Of a stretch of DNA of 64,000 bases, positions 42,938 through 51,013 are shown piece by piece. Location of the stretch: contig NZ_SSSM01000004.1 in the NCBI RefSeq assembly GCF_004801885.1, positions 434,001 to 498,000 of the forward strand, given 5' to 3'. The first letter of the stretch is position 1. Each line of letters begins with the position of its first letter. The notes beneath the pieces were generated by a model that worked only from the letters and a program-made list of their open reading frames with translations, did no database searches and was not told where the DNA came from. This DNA comes from Naasia lichenicola (GTDB lineage: Bacteria; Actinomycetota; Actinomycetes; Actinomycetales; Microbacteriaceae). The translations under genes were made by a program, and so were the position numbers.

Positions 42938-44104
42938 CTATCCCGTCGGAGAGTCCTGGGAGATCGCTCCTGCACCGATGGCGACCCGGAACAGGTAGTA
43001 GGGGTAGACCCGCAGATCGTCGCCGCCCTGATACTTGGCCTGCCGGTGCAGCTGATTCGCCGTGACGTAGAGGTGGCCGTCGGCGGCGACCGACATGGTG
43101 TCGGGCCAGAGCAGGCGCGGATCGTGGGCCACGGTCTGCAGCTCACCGCTCGGCAGACGGCGCACGACGGCGTTGTGCTCGTAGTTCGTCGCGTAGAGGA
43201 TGCCGGCGCTGTCCGTCTGGAGCCCGTCGGCACCGCCGCCCCTGTCGCCCTCGTCGATGACCGTGCTCCCGACGGCCTCGTCGTCCACAGAGCGGTCGCA
43301 GAGGGCGTCGACCGACACGCTGTGCCAGCGACGGGTCGCCAGGGCGCAGTACCAGAGTCGGGCCCCGTCGGCGGAGATGGCGATGCCGTCGGCACCCATC
43401 GTCACGGGCTTCGGGGCGCCGTCTGCGGGTCGCTCCATGAAGACGCGGCCCTCGACGATCGGGACGAACTCCTGCGTGGGCAGGGCCTTGGTACTGGGGT
43501 GATCGTGCAAGCGCCTCCAGGCATCGCCCGTGGCGAGGTCCACCACGATGATGCCGTTAGGGCCGCTGTCAGCGGAGTCGGTGATGAACGCCATCCCCGC
43601 CTCGCCGCGACCGAGGTCGAATCGCACATCGTTGAGATACGTGCTGGGCAGGGCGACATCCGGCTCGAACACGATGGTCTGCACGACCTGATCGGTATCG
43701 AGGTCGACGCGCAGGAGCTTGGGTCCGCCGCGCTTCGTCGGCTGGAACAGGGGGCTGCCGGTGTCGAGCACCCACAGCCGGTCGGCCGGATCGACCACGA
43801 CGCTCTGCACCGAGACGAAGGCGGTCGGGTCGTCGTCGCCGGATGGCGTGTTGACCTCGATCGACGGGTAGGGGACGGGGTGCCCCTCGCGCAGCTCGAC
43901 CACGGTGGCCGGCACGTCGTCGCCCCACTTCGGGTAGTTGACGAAGATGCGTCCCGCGGCCGACACCGTCACCCCGGTCGGCATCGGCCCGTCGTCGAAG
44001 GTGTGGACGACTTCGAGCTCGCCGAGCGGCTCGTCATGGCTGTGCAGCTCCTGGCCGTGCAGCTCGCGGCCGGCGACCGCCGGCCCCCAGAAGGCGGTGC
44101 TCAC
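42938..44104 (-). CDS. Major royal jelly/yellow family protein (gluconolactonase-like beta-propeller)
   Basis: 388 aa from the GTG at 44104. It matches the MRJP/yellow family: FVSVQSVVVDPADRLWVLDTG, TYLNDVRFD, DGIAISADGARLWYCAL, and LLWPDTMSVAADGHLYVTANQLHR near the end. It probably folds as a beta-propeller. No signal peptide is visible, so it should be cytoplasmic. Bacterial members have unknown substrates; some are thought to bind sugar or aromatic ligands. A possible 11-codon leader ORF overlaps its start. Confidence 0.85.
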   Translation of the reverse strand: MSTAFWGPAVAGRELHGQELHSHDEPLGELEVVHTFDDGPMPTGVTVSAAGRIFVNYPKWGDDVPATVVELREGHPVPYPSIEVNTPSGDDDPTAFVSVQSVVVDPADRLWVLDTGSPLFQPTKRGGPKLLRVDLDTDQVVQTIVFEPDVALPSTYLNDVRFDLGRGEAGMAFITDSADSGPNGIIVVDLATGDAWRRLHDHPSTKALPTQEFVPIVEGRVFMERPADGAPKPVTMGADGIAISADGARLWYCALATRRWHSVSVDALCDRSVDDEAVGSTVIDEGDRGGGADGLQTDSAGILYATNYEHNAVVRRLPSGELQTVAHDPRLLWPDTMSVAADGHLYVTANQLHRQAKYQGGDDLRVYPYYLFRVAIGAGAISQDSPTG

Positions 44105-44136
44105 CGGTCTGCCTCGTCGTGGATCGTGATCGGCAT
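44101..44136 (-). CDS. Possible 11-aa leader peptide coupled to the royal-jelly-family gene
   Basis: MPITIHDEADR, ATG six bases after GGAGAC. Its TGA overlaps the GTG start of the following gene (GTGA), so translation could be coupled. It may be chance, because short ORFs are common in GC-rich DNA; the good ribosome binding site and the overlap are the only evidence. Confidence 0.3.
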   Translation of the reverse strand: MPITIHDEADR

Positions 44137-44333
44137 GGTCGGTCTCCTCGCGTCGTCGGGTTGTTCTTCCAGTCCACCCGCGAGGGTCGGGGCCGACAAG
44201 GGCTTGCGCGTGGGCATGCCCTGTGCGCTCGGTGAGCGTCGGCTGGATCCATCAGGGCTGTGGCCGGCGAGCGGGATCCGTTCCCGATCCGCGGGTCGAG
44301 ACGGTACCGGCATCTCAGGCGTGGATGCGGCCC

Positions 44334-44339
44334 TAGAGT
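44334..44339 (+). promoter_or_regulatory. Leaderless -10 box of the DHA1 transporter gene
   Basis: TAGAGT ends eight bases before the GTG at 44348, with no Shine-Dalgarno between. Confidence 0.45.
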
Positions 44340-44347
44340 CGACCCTC

Positions 44348-45655
44348 GTGACTCGATCGGACGCTTCGCCCGCCGCCGCATCGGCGCCGGAACCCTCCGG
44401 TGAACCGCCCGACGCATCGCCCGCTTCTTTGGGCGGTGCGCCCCGACGGGCCTGGTGGATGCTGATCGTCATCACGATGCTCAACGTGGCGGGCATGACG
44501 GTCGTGCTGCCCGTGCTGCCGTTCGTCGTGCTCCGATACATCGACAACGCCGACCACCTCGCGGTATGGGTGGGCGTCCTCGAGACCGTCAACGCCCTCT
44601 GCGCCTTCCTGGTCGCGCCGTTCCTCGGAGCCCTCTCCGACCGGATCGGACGACGCCCCGTCATCATCACCGCCGCATTCGGCGCATCGATCGGCTACCT
44701 GACCTTCGGCATCGGCGGCGCGATCTGGGTGCTGCTGCTCGGCCGCATCATCCAGGGCATCACCGCCGGGGACATGCCAGCCCTCTTCGCCTACGTCGCC
44801 GACATCACGCCGGCGGACAAGCGCGCGAAGCGCTTCGGCCTGCTCGGCGCACTCACCGGCATCAGCTTCATGATCGGGCCGGCAGCTGGAGGGCTGCTCG
44901 CCGCGATCGACGTCAATCTGCCCGTGTTCGTGACGGCGGCCATCGCGGCCGTGGTCGCCGTCCTCAGCATCTTCCTCCTGCCCGAGAGCCTGCCGCCCGA
45001 GCGGCGCACCCGCTCGCTGCACCTGCCGCACCTGCACCCGTTCAAGGTGCTGAAGGATGCGTATACCCGACCTCAGCTGCGCTGGGTGCTTCTCGGCTTC
45101 ACCCTCGTCGCCATCCCGTTCATGTTCTTCGCGAACAACTTCGCCGTGCTCGCGCTGGATTCGGTGATGTGGAACGCGACCCAGATCGGTCTCGTCGTCG
45201 CCGGCGTCGGGATCGTCGACATCATCGTGCAGGGCGGACTGCTCGGCATCCTGCTTCCGCGGATCGGCGAGCGCGGGGTCGTGATCGCCGGCATCGCGGC
45301 TCAGGGATTCGGCTGCGTGGCCCTCGCCATCGTGGGATCGGTCTTCGACTCCCCCGTCCTCGTCATCGTCGGCGCGCTCGTGCTGGCCGCCGGCCAGGGC
45401 GGGGCGAACGCGGCGCTGCAGGGGCTCCTGTCGACCGCGGTCGGCGACGACGAGCAGGGCTGGCTGGCGGGGGCTGTCTCCGCGATCCAGTCCGCGTCCG
45501 GGATGATCGCCCCGCTGCTCGCCGGCTTCCTCTACACCGGCATCGCCCATTCCGCGCCGTACTGGCTGGGAGCGGCCATGTTCGTGGTCGCGGGGGCGCT
45601 GCTCATGCGGGCGAAGCTGTCGAGCCCGTCGAAGCTGGTGGCTCCGACAAGCTGA
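44348..45655 (+). CDS. MFS transporter, TetA-like (DHA1)
   Basis: 435 aa from the GTG at 44348, eight bases after TAGAGT, so probably leaderless. Twelve hydrophobic segments are visible. Motif A GALSDRIGRRPVI lies between helices 2 and 3, and RIIQGITAGDMPALFAYVADITPADKRAKRFG matches the antiporter motif C/D region of TetA/DHA1 proteins. It exports drugs or metabolites driven by protons. An adjacent gene does not identify the substrate. Confidence 0.9.
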   Translation: MTRSDASPAAASAPEPSGEPPDASPASLGGAPRRAWWMLIVITMLNVAGMTVVLPVLPFVVLRYIDNADHLAVWVGVLETVNALCAFLVAPFLGALSDRIGRRPVIITAAFGASIGYLTFGIGGAIWVLLLGRIIQGITAGDMPALFAYVADITPADKRAKRFGLLGALTGISFMIGPAAGGLLAAIDVNLPVFVTAAIAAVVAVLSIFLLPESLPPERRTRSLHLPHLHPFKVLKDAYTRPQLRWVLLGFTLVAIPFMFFANNFAVLALDSVMWNATQIGLVVAGVGIVDIIVQGGLLGILLPRIGERGVVIAGIAAQGFGCVALAIVGSVFDSPVLVIVGALVLAAGQGGANAALQGLLSTAVGDDEQGWLAGAVSAIQSASGMIAPLLAGFLYTGIAHSAPYWLGAAMFVVAGALLMRAKLSSPSKLVAPTS

Positions 45656-45679
45656 CTCCGACAGGACGCTGACCGGGCA

Positions 45680-45735
45680 GATGAAAGGTGCGCGGGCACG
45701 TGAACGTTCACGTGCCCGCGCTCCTTCCATGTGCC
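45680..45735. repeat. Family H palindrome, copy 2 (perfect 32-bp core)
   Basis: GCGCGGGCACGTGAAC is followed directly by its inverse (45690-45721, no loop), a perfect 32-bp palindrome, with degenerate outer arms. It lies between convergent genes ending at 45655 and 45759 and may terminate both. Confidence 0.85.
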
Positions 45736-45758
45736 GCGGCGCGGCAGGCGGATAGGGC

Positions 45759-46376
45759 CTAGGCGACCGTCTCGACGAGTTCGGCCGACCGGAGCGGTGC
45801 GTTCCGCACGGCCACGATCGCATCCACCGAGGACCGCAGTCGGACGGCGGACGGCAGGTCCGATTCCGTCGTGCTGTGCACGGTCAGAGCGAGCGCCGCG
45901 AGCACGAGGCTGACGGCCAGCTCGGCCTCATCGCGACTCGCGGCACGTTCCGCCGCGAGGTCGATCAGCCGTCCGCGGGCAGCCGTCATCAGGCTGCCGA
46001 GGGTCGGCATCAGCTCGGGATTGCGCTTGACCAGGCGCTTGAGGCGCAGATGGCGGGCGGCGAACTGGTCGCCCCCAGCGATCATGTCGCAGAGGGCGTC
46101 CACCAGCGATCCGCTCGCCGACCGGAACCGCGTCGCGGCGCCGTCGTCGAGCGATTCGCCGGAGAGGCCGAGCGCGGCGGCGTTCTTGGAGGGGTAGTAG
46201 TTGAAGAAGGTCCGAGAGGACACGTCCGCCTGGTGGCAGATCTGGTCGATGGTCGTCGACTCGAAGCCCTGCTCATCCACGAGGCGGTAGGCCGCCTCGT
46301 GGATGGCGCGGCGGGTCTGCGCCTTCTTCCGCTCGCGGAGGCCGTCGCCGGCCTCCGCGTTCTCGAGGATCGTCAT
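45759..46376 (-). CDS. TetR family transcriptional regulator
   Basis: 205 aa. The N-terminal helix-turn-helix is RRAIHEAAYRLVDEQGFESTTIDQICHQADVSSRTFFNYYPSKNAAALG. The ligand domain is not diagnostic. It follows the DHA2 exporter gene by 25 bp and is on the same strand, so it is co-transcribed with it. A palindrome upstream of that exporter (48536-48559) is the likely operator, so the gene probably represses its own operon. Confidence 0.92.
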   Translation of the reverse strand: MTILENAEAGDGLRERKKAQTRRAIHEAAYRLVDEQGFESTTIDQICHQADVSSRTFFNYYPSKNAAALGLSGESLDDGAATRFRSASGSLVDALCDMIAGGDQFAARHLRLKRLVKRNPELMPTLGSLMTAARGRLIDLAAERAASRDEAELAVSLVLAALALTVHSTTESDLPSAVRLRSSVDAIVAVRNAPLRSAELVETVA

Positions 46377-46401
46377 GGTGCGCTCGTGATCCTGGGCGGC
46401 T

Positions 46402-48474
46402 CTACGCGGTGCGGATGGAGCCGGTCTCGGTGAGACCCGCCTTGTCCGCGCGCTCCTGCAGGGCCGAGACCTTGCGCAGCGGCGGCACCTTGAAGAACAG
46501 CGACAGCACGAACGCGAGCAGGATCACCGAGAGCGCGATCCAGTACACGGTCACGACCGAGCTGTTGAAGCCGATCAGGAACGGCGCGGCCAGGCGCTTG
46601 TCGGCGCCGTTCAGGAACGACGTGTCGCTGGTCGAGCTGCTCGCCGAGTCGGAGGTCGACGAGTCGCCGTCCTTGATGTTGTCGGCGATCGTCGGGGCGA
46701 GCTGGTCGACCCAGTACGCACGCTGGTCGGCGTCCGAGTAGTCGACCGAGACCGTGTCGCCGTCCACCGTGGCGTGCGCCTTCTCGGCGACCGCGGCGAG
46801 CGCGGATGCCTCGGCTGCAGGCTGGGCGGCCACGACCTGGGTCGCGATGATTCCCGGTGCCGCGGTGGCGGGGATCGCACCGGCATCGACCTGAGCCTGG
46901 ACGGCTGCCGTGACCTGCTGGGTCACGGCGTCGTCCGCCGCGGCGGTTGCGGTGGTCACCGCGTCATCGAGCTGGTCCTGCACGGACTGCTTGATCGGGG
47001 TGACGATCGGGTTCCAGATCTGCTCCATGACGGCCGCGTTCTCGCTGGCGCCGGCGACCGACGGGTCGAGGGCCGCGTCGAGCGACGTGGTCAGCTGCTT
47101 CTCGCTGCCGAGCGAGTTCATGATGTTGGCCGGCAGCGCCGAGAACAGCACGGAGAGCAGGATGGCGACGCCCAGCGTTCCGCCCATCTGGCGGAAGAAG
47201 GTGGCCGCGCTGGTGGCGACGCCCATCTGGTGCGGCTCGACCGACCCCTGGCTGGCGAGGGTCAGGGTCTGCATGAGCTGGCCGAGGCCCAGGCCGATGA
47301 AGAACATCGCCATCATCAGGAACCACAGGGGCTTGTCGACCGTGACGAAGGTCAGGGTCAGGAAGCCGAGGGCGGTGATCGCCGTGCCGGTGATGGGGAA
47401 GATGCGGTACTTGCCGGTGCGCGCCAGGATCTGGCCTGAGCCGATCGACGCGATCATCAGGCCGACCACCATCGGGATCATCGCGAAGCCCGACTGGGTC
47501 GGAGTGAGGCCGGTCACGATCTGCAGGTAGAGCGGGAGGGTGAGCATGGCACCGAACATGCCGAAGCCGACGAGCACGCCGAGGATGGTCGCCATCGAGA
47601 ACGAGCGGGAGTTGAAGAGGCGGAGCGGGATGATCGCGTCCTCCTTCATGATCCGTTCGGTGATGATGAAGGCCGCGATGCCGAGGCCGCCGATGATGTA
47701 GCAGGCGATCGCACCGGCGGAGCCCCAGCCCCAGGTGCGGCCCTGCTCCGCGATCAGCAGGAGCGGCGCGAGCGCGACGATGACGAAGGTGGCGCCGAAC
47801 CAGTCGATGCGCGGCTTGGCGTGGCGCTCGAACTTGGGCAGGTGCAGGAAGGCGATGACCATGCCGAGGGCGATGATGCCGATGGGCAGGTTGATCAGGA
47901 AGACCCAGCGCCAGCCGGTGACGAACAGGATCTCGTTCGCGCCGGCGAACAGGCCGCCGACCAGCGGGCCGATGACCGAGGAGATGCCGAAGACGGCGAA
48001 GAAGTAGCCCTGGTACTTGGCACGCTCACGCGGAGCGAGCATGTCGCCCATGATGGCGAGCGGGATGGACATCAGCGCACCGGCCCCGATGCCCTGCAGC
48101 GCGCGGAATCCGGCGAGCATCAGCATCGAGGTCGAGAACGACGCGGCGAGCGAGCCGAGCAGGAAGACGGCGATGCCGAAGATGAAGAGCGGGCGACGGC
48201 CGAAGATGTCGGAGAGCTTGCCGTAGATCGGCACCGCGATGGTCGAGGTGATCAGGTAGGCGGTGGTGACCCACGCCTGCTGGTCGAGACCGTGGAGGTC
48301 GTCGCCGATGGTGCGGATGGCGGTTCCGACGATCGTCTGGTCGAGCGAGGACAGGAACATGCCGGCCATGAGGCCGTAGATGACCAGCAGGATCTGCCGG
48401 TGGCTCATGATCGGCTTCGAGGCCTCAGCTGATGAGGCGGTGGGCGCCTCGACGGGCGCGGTTGCAGTTGACAC
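46402..48474 (-). CDS. MFS transporter, EmrB/QacA (DHA2) family with large C-terminal insertion
   Basis: 690 aa from a GTG following AAGGAATTCC. The first about 470 residues have the DHA2 helices with motifs DQTIVGTAIRTIGDDLHGLDQQAWVTTAYLITSTIAVPIYGKLSDIFGRR and GIGAGALMSIPLAIMGD. An Ala/Asp-rich extracytoplasmic segment of about 150 residues (around 510-640) precedes the last helix. Typical members are about 480-550 aa without it. The pump likely exports drugs, controlled by the TetR gene that follows. Confidence 0.92.
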   Translation of the reverse strand: MSTATAPVEAPTASSAEASKPIMSHRQILLVIYGLMAGMFLSSLDQTIVGTAIRTIGDDLHGLDQQAWVTTAYLITSTIAVPIYGKLSDIFGRRPLFIFGIAVFLLGSLAASFSTSMLMLAGFRALQGIGAGALMSIPLAIMGDMLAPRERAKYQGYFFAVFGISSVIGPLVGGLFAGANEILFVTGWRWVFLINLPIGIIALGMVIAFLHLPKFERHAKPRIDWFGATFVIVALAPLLLIAEQGRTWGWGSAGAIACYIIGGLGIAAFIITERIMKEDAIIPLRLFNSRSFSMATILGVLVGFGMFGAMLTLPLYLQIVTGLTPTQSGFAMIPMVVGLMIASIGSGQILARTGKYRIFPITGTAITALGFLTLTFVTVDKPLWFLMMAMFFIGLGLGQLMQTLTLASQGSVEPHQMGVATSAATFFRQMGGTLGVAILLSVLFSALPANIMNSLGSEKQLTTSLDAALDPSVAGASENAAVMEQIWNPIVTPIKQSVQDQLDDAVTTATAAADDAVTQQVTAAVQAQVDAGAIPATAAPGIIATQVVAAQPAAEASALAAVAEKAHATVDGDTVSVDYSDADQRAYWVDQLAPTIADNIKDGDSSTSDSASSSTSDTSFLNGADKRLAAPFLIGFNSSVVTVYWIALSVILLAFVLSLFFKVPPLRKVSALQERADKAGLTETGSIRTA

Positions 48475-48535
48475 GGAATTCCTTAGTGCGGGCGGCGGCA
48501 GAGGGCCGAAGAGGCACGGCAAAGATTTTGCAGGC

Positions 48536-48569
48536 AACGCAATCTTACGCGATTGCATTTCTGCGTCAA
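48536..48569 (-). promoter_or_regulatory. DHA2 exporter promoter with overlapping TetR-like operator
   Basis: AACGCAATC (48536-48544) is inverted at 48551-48559 after a 6-nt spacer with one mismatch. The -10 TAAGAT (minus strand, 48542-48547) and -35 TTGACG (48564-48569), 16 bp apart, overlap it. A repressor bound there would block RNA polymerase. Confidence 0.7.
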
Positions 48570-48716
48570 GTGCATTCGCGCACCCGTCTTCGGGTGTGTC
48601 GGCATCCCGGCGCCACGGTCCGCGGGAAGCGTCCCGACCTGCGGCCCCGATCATGCGTCGAGAGAAATACCGTAGGCGGGCATCGCCTCCCTCTCGGCTG
48701 CATCGGGAACGAGCGG

Positions 48717-49607
48717 TCAGCGCAGTTCGCCCCGAACGATGGAGTCGCCGGAGTGCGCGGGATCGCCGTCGAGCGGCTCGGCGGATACATCCACCAGGTC
48801 GTAGTCGAGGATGTCGACGCCGTCCGGGATGGCGAAGGAGCCCGCGTCGCCCTCGAGCACGCCGAGGCTGATCAGCTCGCGGAGATCCGAGGTGATCAGC
48901 CACACCTCCCGGTACTGCGTCGAGTCCACCGCGCCGCCGACCGTGACGGCGAGGGTGCGGCTCCCGTCGGGGGCCTCCTCGACGACCGCGTTTCCGGTGT
49001 CGTCCCAGCCAGGCAGAGGCGCGAGCTGAGCGGCGGCCACCACCTCGGGAGGCGCAGGGCGCGTCATGCCCCAGACCACCCCGATCACGGCAACCGCTGC
49101 GGCCAGGCCGGCGACGGCGACGAGGACCGGGCGCCGGACACGACGGCGGCTCGACGCGCCAGACGAGCGGCTCGACGGGCGGCTCGGCAGGCGGATCGGC
49201 GTCGGCTGTGCAATGGGAGCATCGCCTACCCCTCCAAGGGTCAGCTGGTCCGCGGGTGGCTCGCCGACCGGGCCATCATCGGAGGTCTCGCCGGCTCCGA
49301 TCGCACCGGCCGACGGGTCCGTGGCAGCATCATCGCCGAGCGCGGCCTCGCCCGTCGCTTCGGCGGACATTCCGAGCTCGGCGCGGATGTTCGCCCACAC
49401 CCGACGATCGGGTGCGGTGAGGTCGACGACATCGATCGCGGTGCGGCCGAGAGCTGCCGCCTCCGCCAGCTCGCGCAGGTAGGCGGCGCAGTCCGGGCAG
49501 TCGTCGAGATGCCGCAGGTCGGGGTCGGCTGCCACCTGCTCGCCGATGGCGAGCAACGCGAGCGTGTCCGGATGGACGTGCCTGCTCAGCTCTTCATCCT
49601 CTGACAT
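48717..49607 (-). CDS. Anti-sigma factor with RskA-like extracytoplasmic domain
   Basis: 296 aa. The N-terminal zinc-binding His33, Cys37 and Cys40 (HLDDCPDC) are in the anti-sigma position. A Pro/Ser/Arg-rich linker and a membrane helix (about 157-180) follow. The extracytoplasmic part has SLGVLEGDAGSFAIPDGVDILDYDLVDVSAEPLDGDPAHSGDSIV, an RskA-type C-terminal domain. It overlaps the sigma factor gene by 14 bp and is the last gene of the sortase operon. Confidence 0.88.
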   Translation of the reverse strand: MSEDEELSRHVHPDTLALLAIGEQVAADPDLRHLDDCPDCAAYLRELAEAAALGRTAIDVVDLTAPDRRVWANIRAELGMSAEATGEAALGDDAATDPSAGAIGAGETSDDGPVGEPPADQLTLGGVGDAPIAQPTPIRLPSRPSSRSSGASSRRRVRRPVLVAVAGLAAAVAVIGVVWGMTRPAPPEVVAAAQLAPLPGWDDTGNAVVEEAPDGSRTLAVTVGGAVDSTQYREVWLITSDLRELISLGVLEGDAGSFAIPDGVDILDYDLVDVSAEPLDGDPAHSGDSIVRGELR

Positions 49608-50238
49608 CGACGGCCCCCAGCTGTGTGCGAAGCCGTTCCAGGCTTCGGCGGATGTGACTCTTCACGCTGCCGAGCGGCAGTCCCGTCCGCTCCGCGATCT
49701 GGACATGGGTCAGATCGTCGAAGAAGGCGAGCCGGATGACCCGCTGGGCGTCGGGCTCGAGGCGGGATATCTCGTCGGCGATGAGGAGACGGTCGGCCAG
49801 GTCGATGTCGGGAGCGGGGGCGGTGCGGACACTGTCGAGTGCGACGAGGCGCTCCTGCAGGGCGCGCACTCGGGCGCGCGCCTCGTGGGTGTCGGCGATC
49901 TTGTTGCGGGCGATCCCCATCAGCCAGCCGGGAAGCCGGGCGCGGGACGGATCGAAGCCGGTGCGCCCGGTCCACCCGGCGACGAACGTCTTCTGCGTGA
50001 CGTCCTCCGCCTCCCCCACGTCGCCGAGCGATCGCAGCGCCACCGTGTAGATCAGCGAGCTCCAGCGCGCGTAGGCCTCTTCGAGCGCGCGCTCGTCGCC
50101 CGCGACGAATCCGGCTTCGAGGTCCACGTGTCGATCATCGCGGTCTGCGCGTCGGCGCGCATCGGAGCGAGGGAGATCGGACTGCCCGACAGCCGACGGG
50201 CTGCGCGAGGGCTGCTGCTCCTGCGGCGGGACGGTCAC
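49594..50238 (-). CDS. ECF sigma factor of the sortase operon
   Basis: 214 aa from GTG overlapping the sortase stop (GTGA). Region 2 is FVAGDERALEEAYARWSSLIYTVALRSLGDVGEAEDVTQKTFVAGW, region 4 is LEPDAQRVIRLAFFDDLTHVQIAERTGLPLGSVKSHIRRSLERLR. The first about 35 residues are a polar tail. It controls genes together with the overlapping anti-sigma factor, most likely this operon and cell-surface functions. Confidence 0.93.
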   Translation of the reverse strand: MTVPPQEQQPSRSPSAVGQSDLPRSDARRRADRDDRHVDLEAGFVAGDERALEEAYARWSSLIYTVALRSLGDVGEAEDVTQKTFVAGWTGRTGFDPSRARLPGWLMGIARNKIADTHEARARVRALQERLVALDSVRTAPAPDIDLADRLLIADEISRLEPDAQRVIRLAFFDDLTHVQIAERTGLPLGSVKSHIRRSLERLRTQLGAVDVRG

Positions 50239-51011
50239 TGCGCACCTGCGTCATCGGAAGCGGGGACGGCGGTCAGGATCACGTTGTCCGCGTAGGTCAG
50301 GCTCTGCCGGTCGAAGGCTCCCCCGCAGGTGATCAGCATGAGACGCGGCGGACCCTGCCGATCGAAGACCTCGGCGACGGGAAGGTCGGCCTTCGCCGTC
50401 TCTCGCGCCGCGGTGAGCAGGAAGTCGTGCGGGGCGCCGGACGCGTCGAAGACGGTGATCCGCGCACCGGCGGCGAGCTCGGTGAGCCGGGCGAAGGGTC
50501 CGAGGCCGTACTCGAGCGAGTCGACGTGGGCGGCGAGAACCGTCGTGCCCGCTGCGCTCGCCAGATCGGAGCCGAACCGGTACCAGCCGGCGACGGCGAC
50601 GTTCGCGGGGATCTGCATGGCTCCGTCATCGAGCACGCCGACGGGCTCGACGGCCATGTCGATCCCGACGTCGGCGATGACGATGCGGGTCGGCGGAAGC
50701 GAGCTCGTCGCCGGCAGATCCGCCAGCGCGGCGCTGTAGAGGGGAACGTCCGGGAGCTCGGGCTCCTCCGCCATCGGAGGGTCGTCCACCGGAAGATCGA
50801 TGGCCGCGTCGGCGGTCAGCACGGAGCTGCCGGCAGTGTTGGAGCCGATGCCGAGCACGTCGTCGATCGACGCCGGTCCGTCAGCCGCGACCGCGGGGGC
50901 ATCCGTTCGGAATGCGGCGAACCGCGCGTCCGTGGGCGCGGCCGCGACGCAGCAGATGGTGATGAGGAGGGCGATGCCCGAGAGCACCGCCCCCCTCAGC
51001 AGGGTGAGCAT
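50235..51011 (-). CDS. Class F-like sortase
   Basis: 258 aa. A hydrophobic N-terminal signal/anchor (ISGIALLITICCVAAAPTDA-like, residues 10-25) is followed by an acidic Pro-rich stalk and the sortase domain. The catalytic His is in TVLAAHVDSLEYG and the Cys in LMLITCGGAFDRQSL. The downstream YADNVILTAV fits the final strand. The catalytic Arg expected near that strand is not obvious; Arg in FDRQ is a possible substitute. It would attach a surface protein, and the DUF4397 gene just upstream is the natural substrate candidate. Confidence 0.88.
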   Translation of the reverse strand: MLTLLRGAVLSGIALLITICCVAAAPTDARFAAFRTDAPAVAADGPASIDDVLGIGSNTAGSSVLTADAAIDLPVDDPPMAEEPELPDVPLYSAALADLPATSSLPPTRIVIADVGIDMAVEPVGVLDDGAMQIPANVAVAGWYRFGSDLASAAGTTVLAAHVDSLEYGLGPFARLTELAAGARITVFDASGAPHDFLLTAARETAKADLPVAEVFDRQGPPRLMLITCGGAFDRQSLTYADNVILTAVPASDDAGAQ

Positions 51012-51013
51012 GG

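Noticed and set aside
42869-44347. The long upstream extension of the frame containing the MFS gene (928 codons)
   Set aside because: It runs antisense to the royal-jelly-family gene; the transporter begins at the GTG at 44348, directly after a leaderless -10 box.
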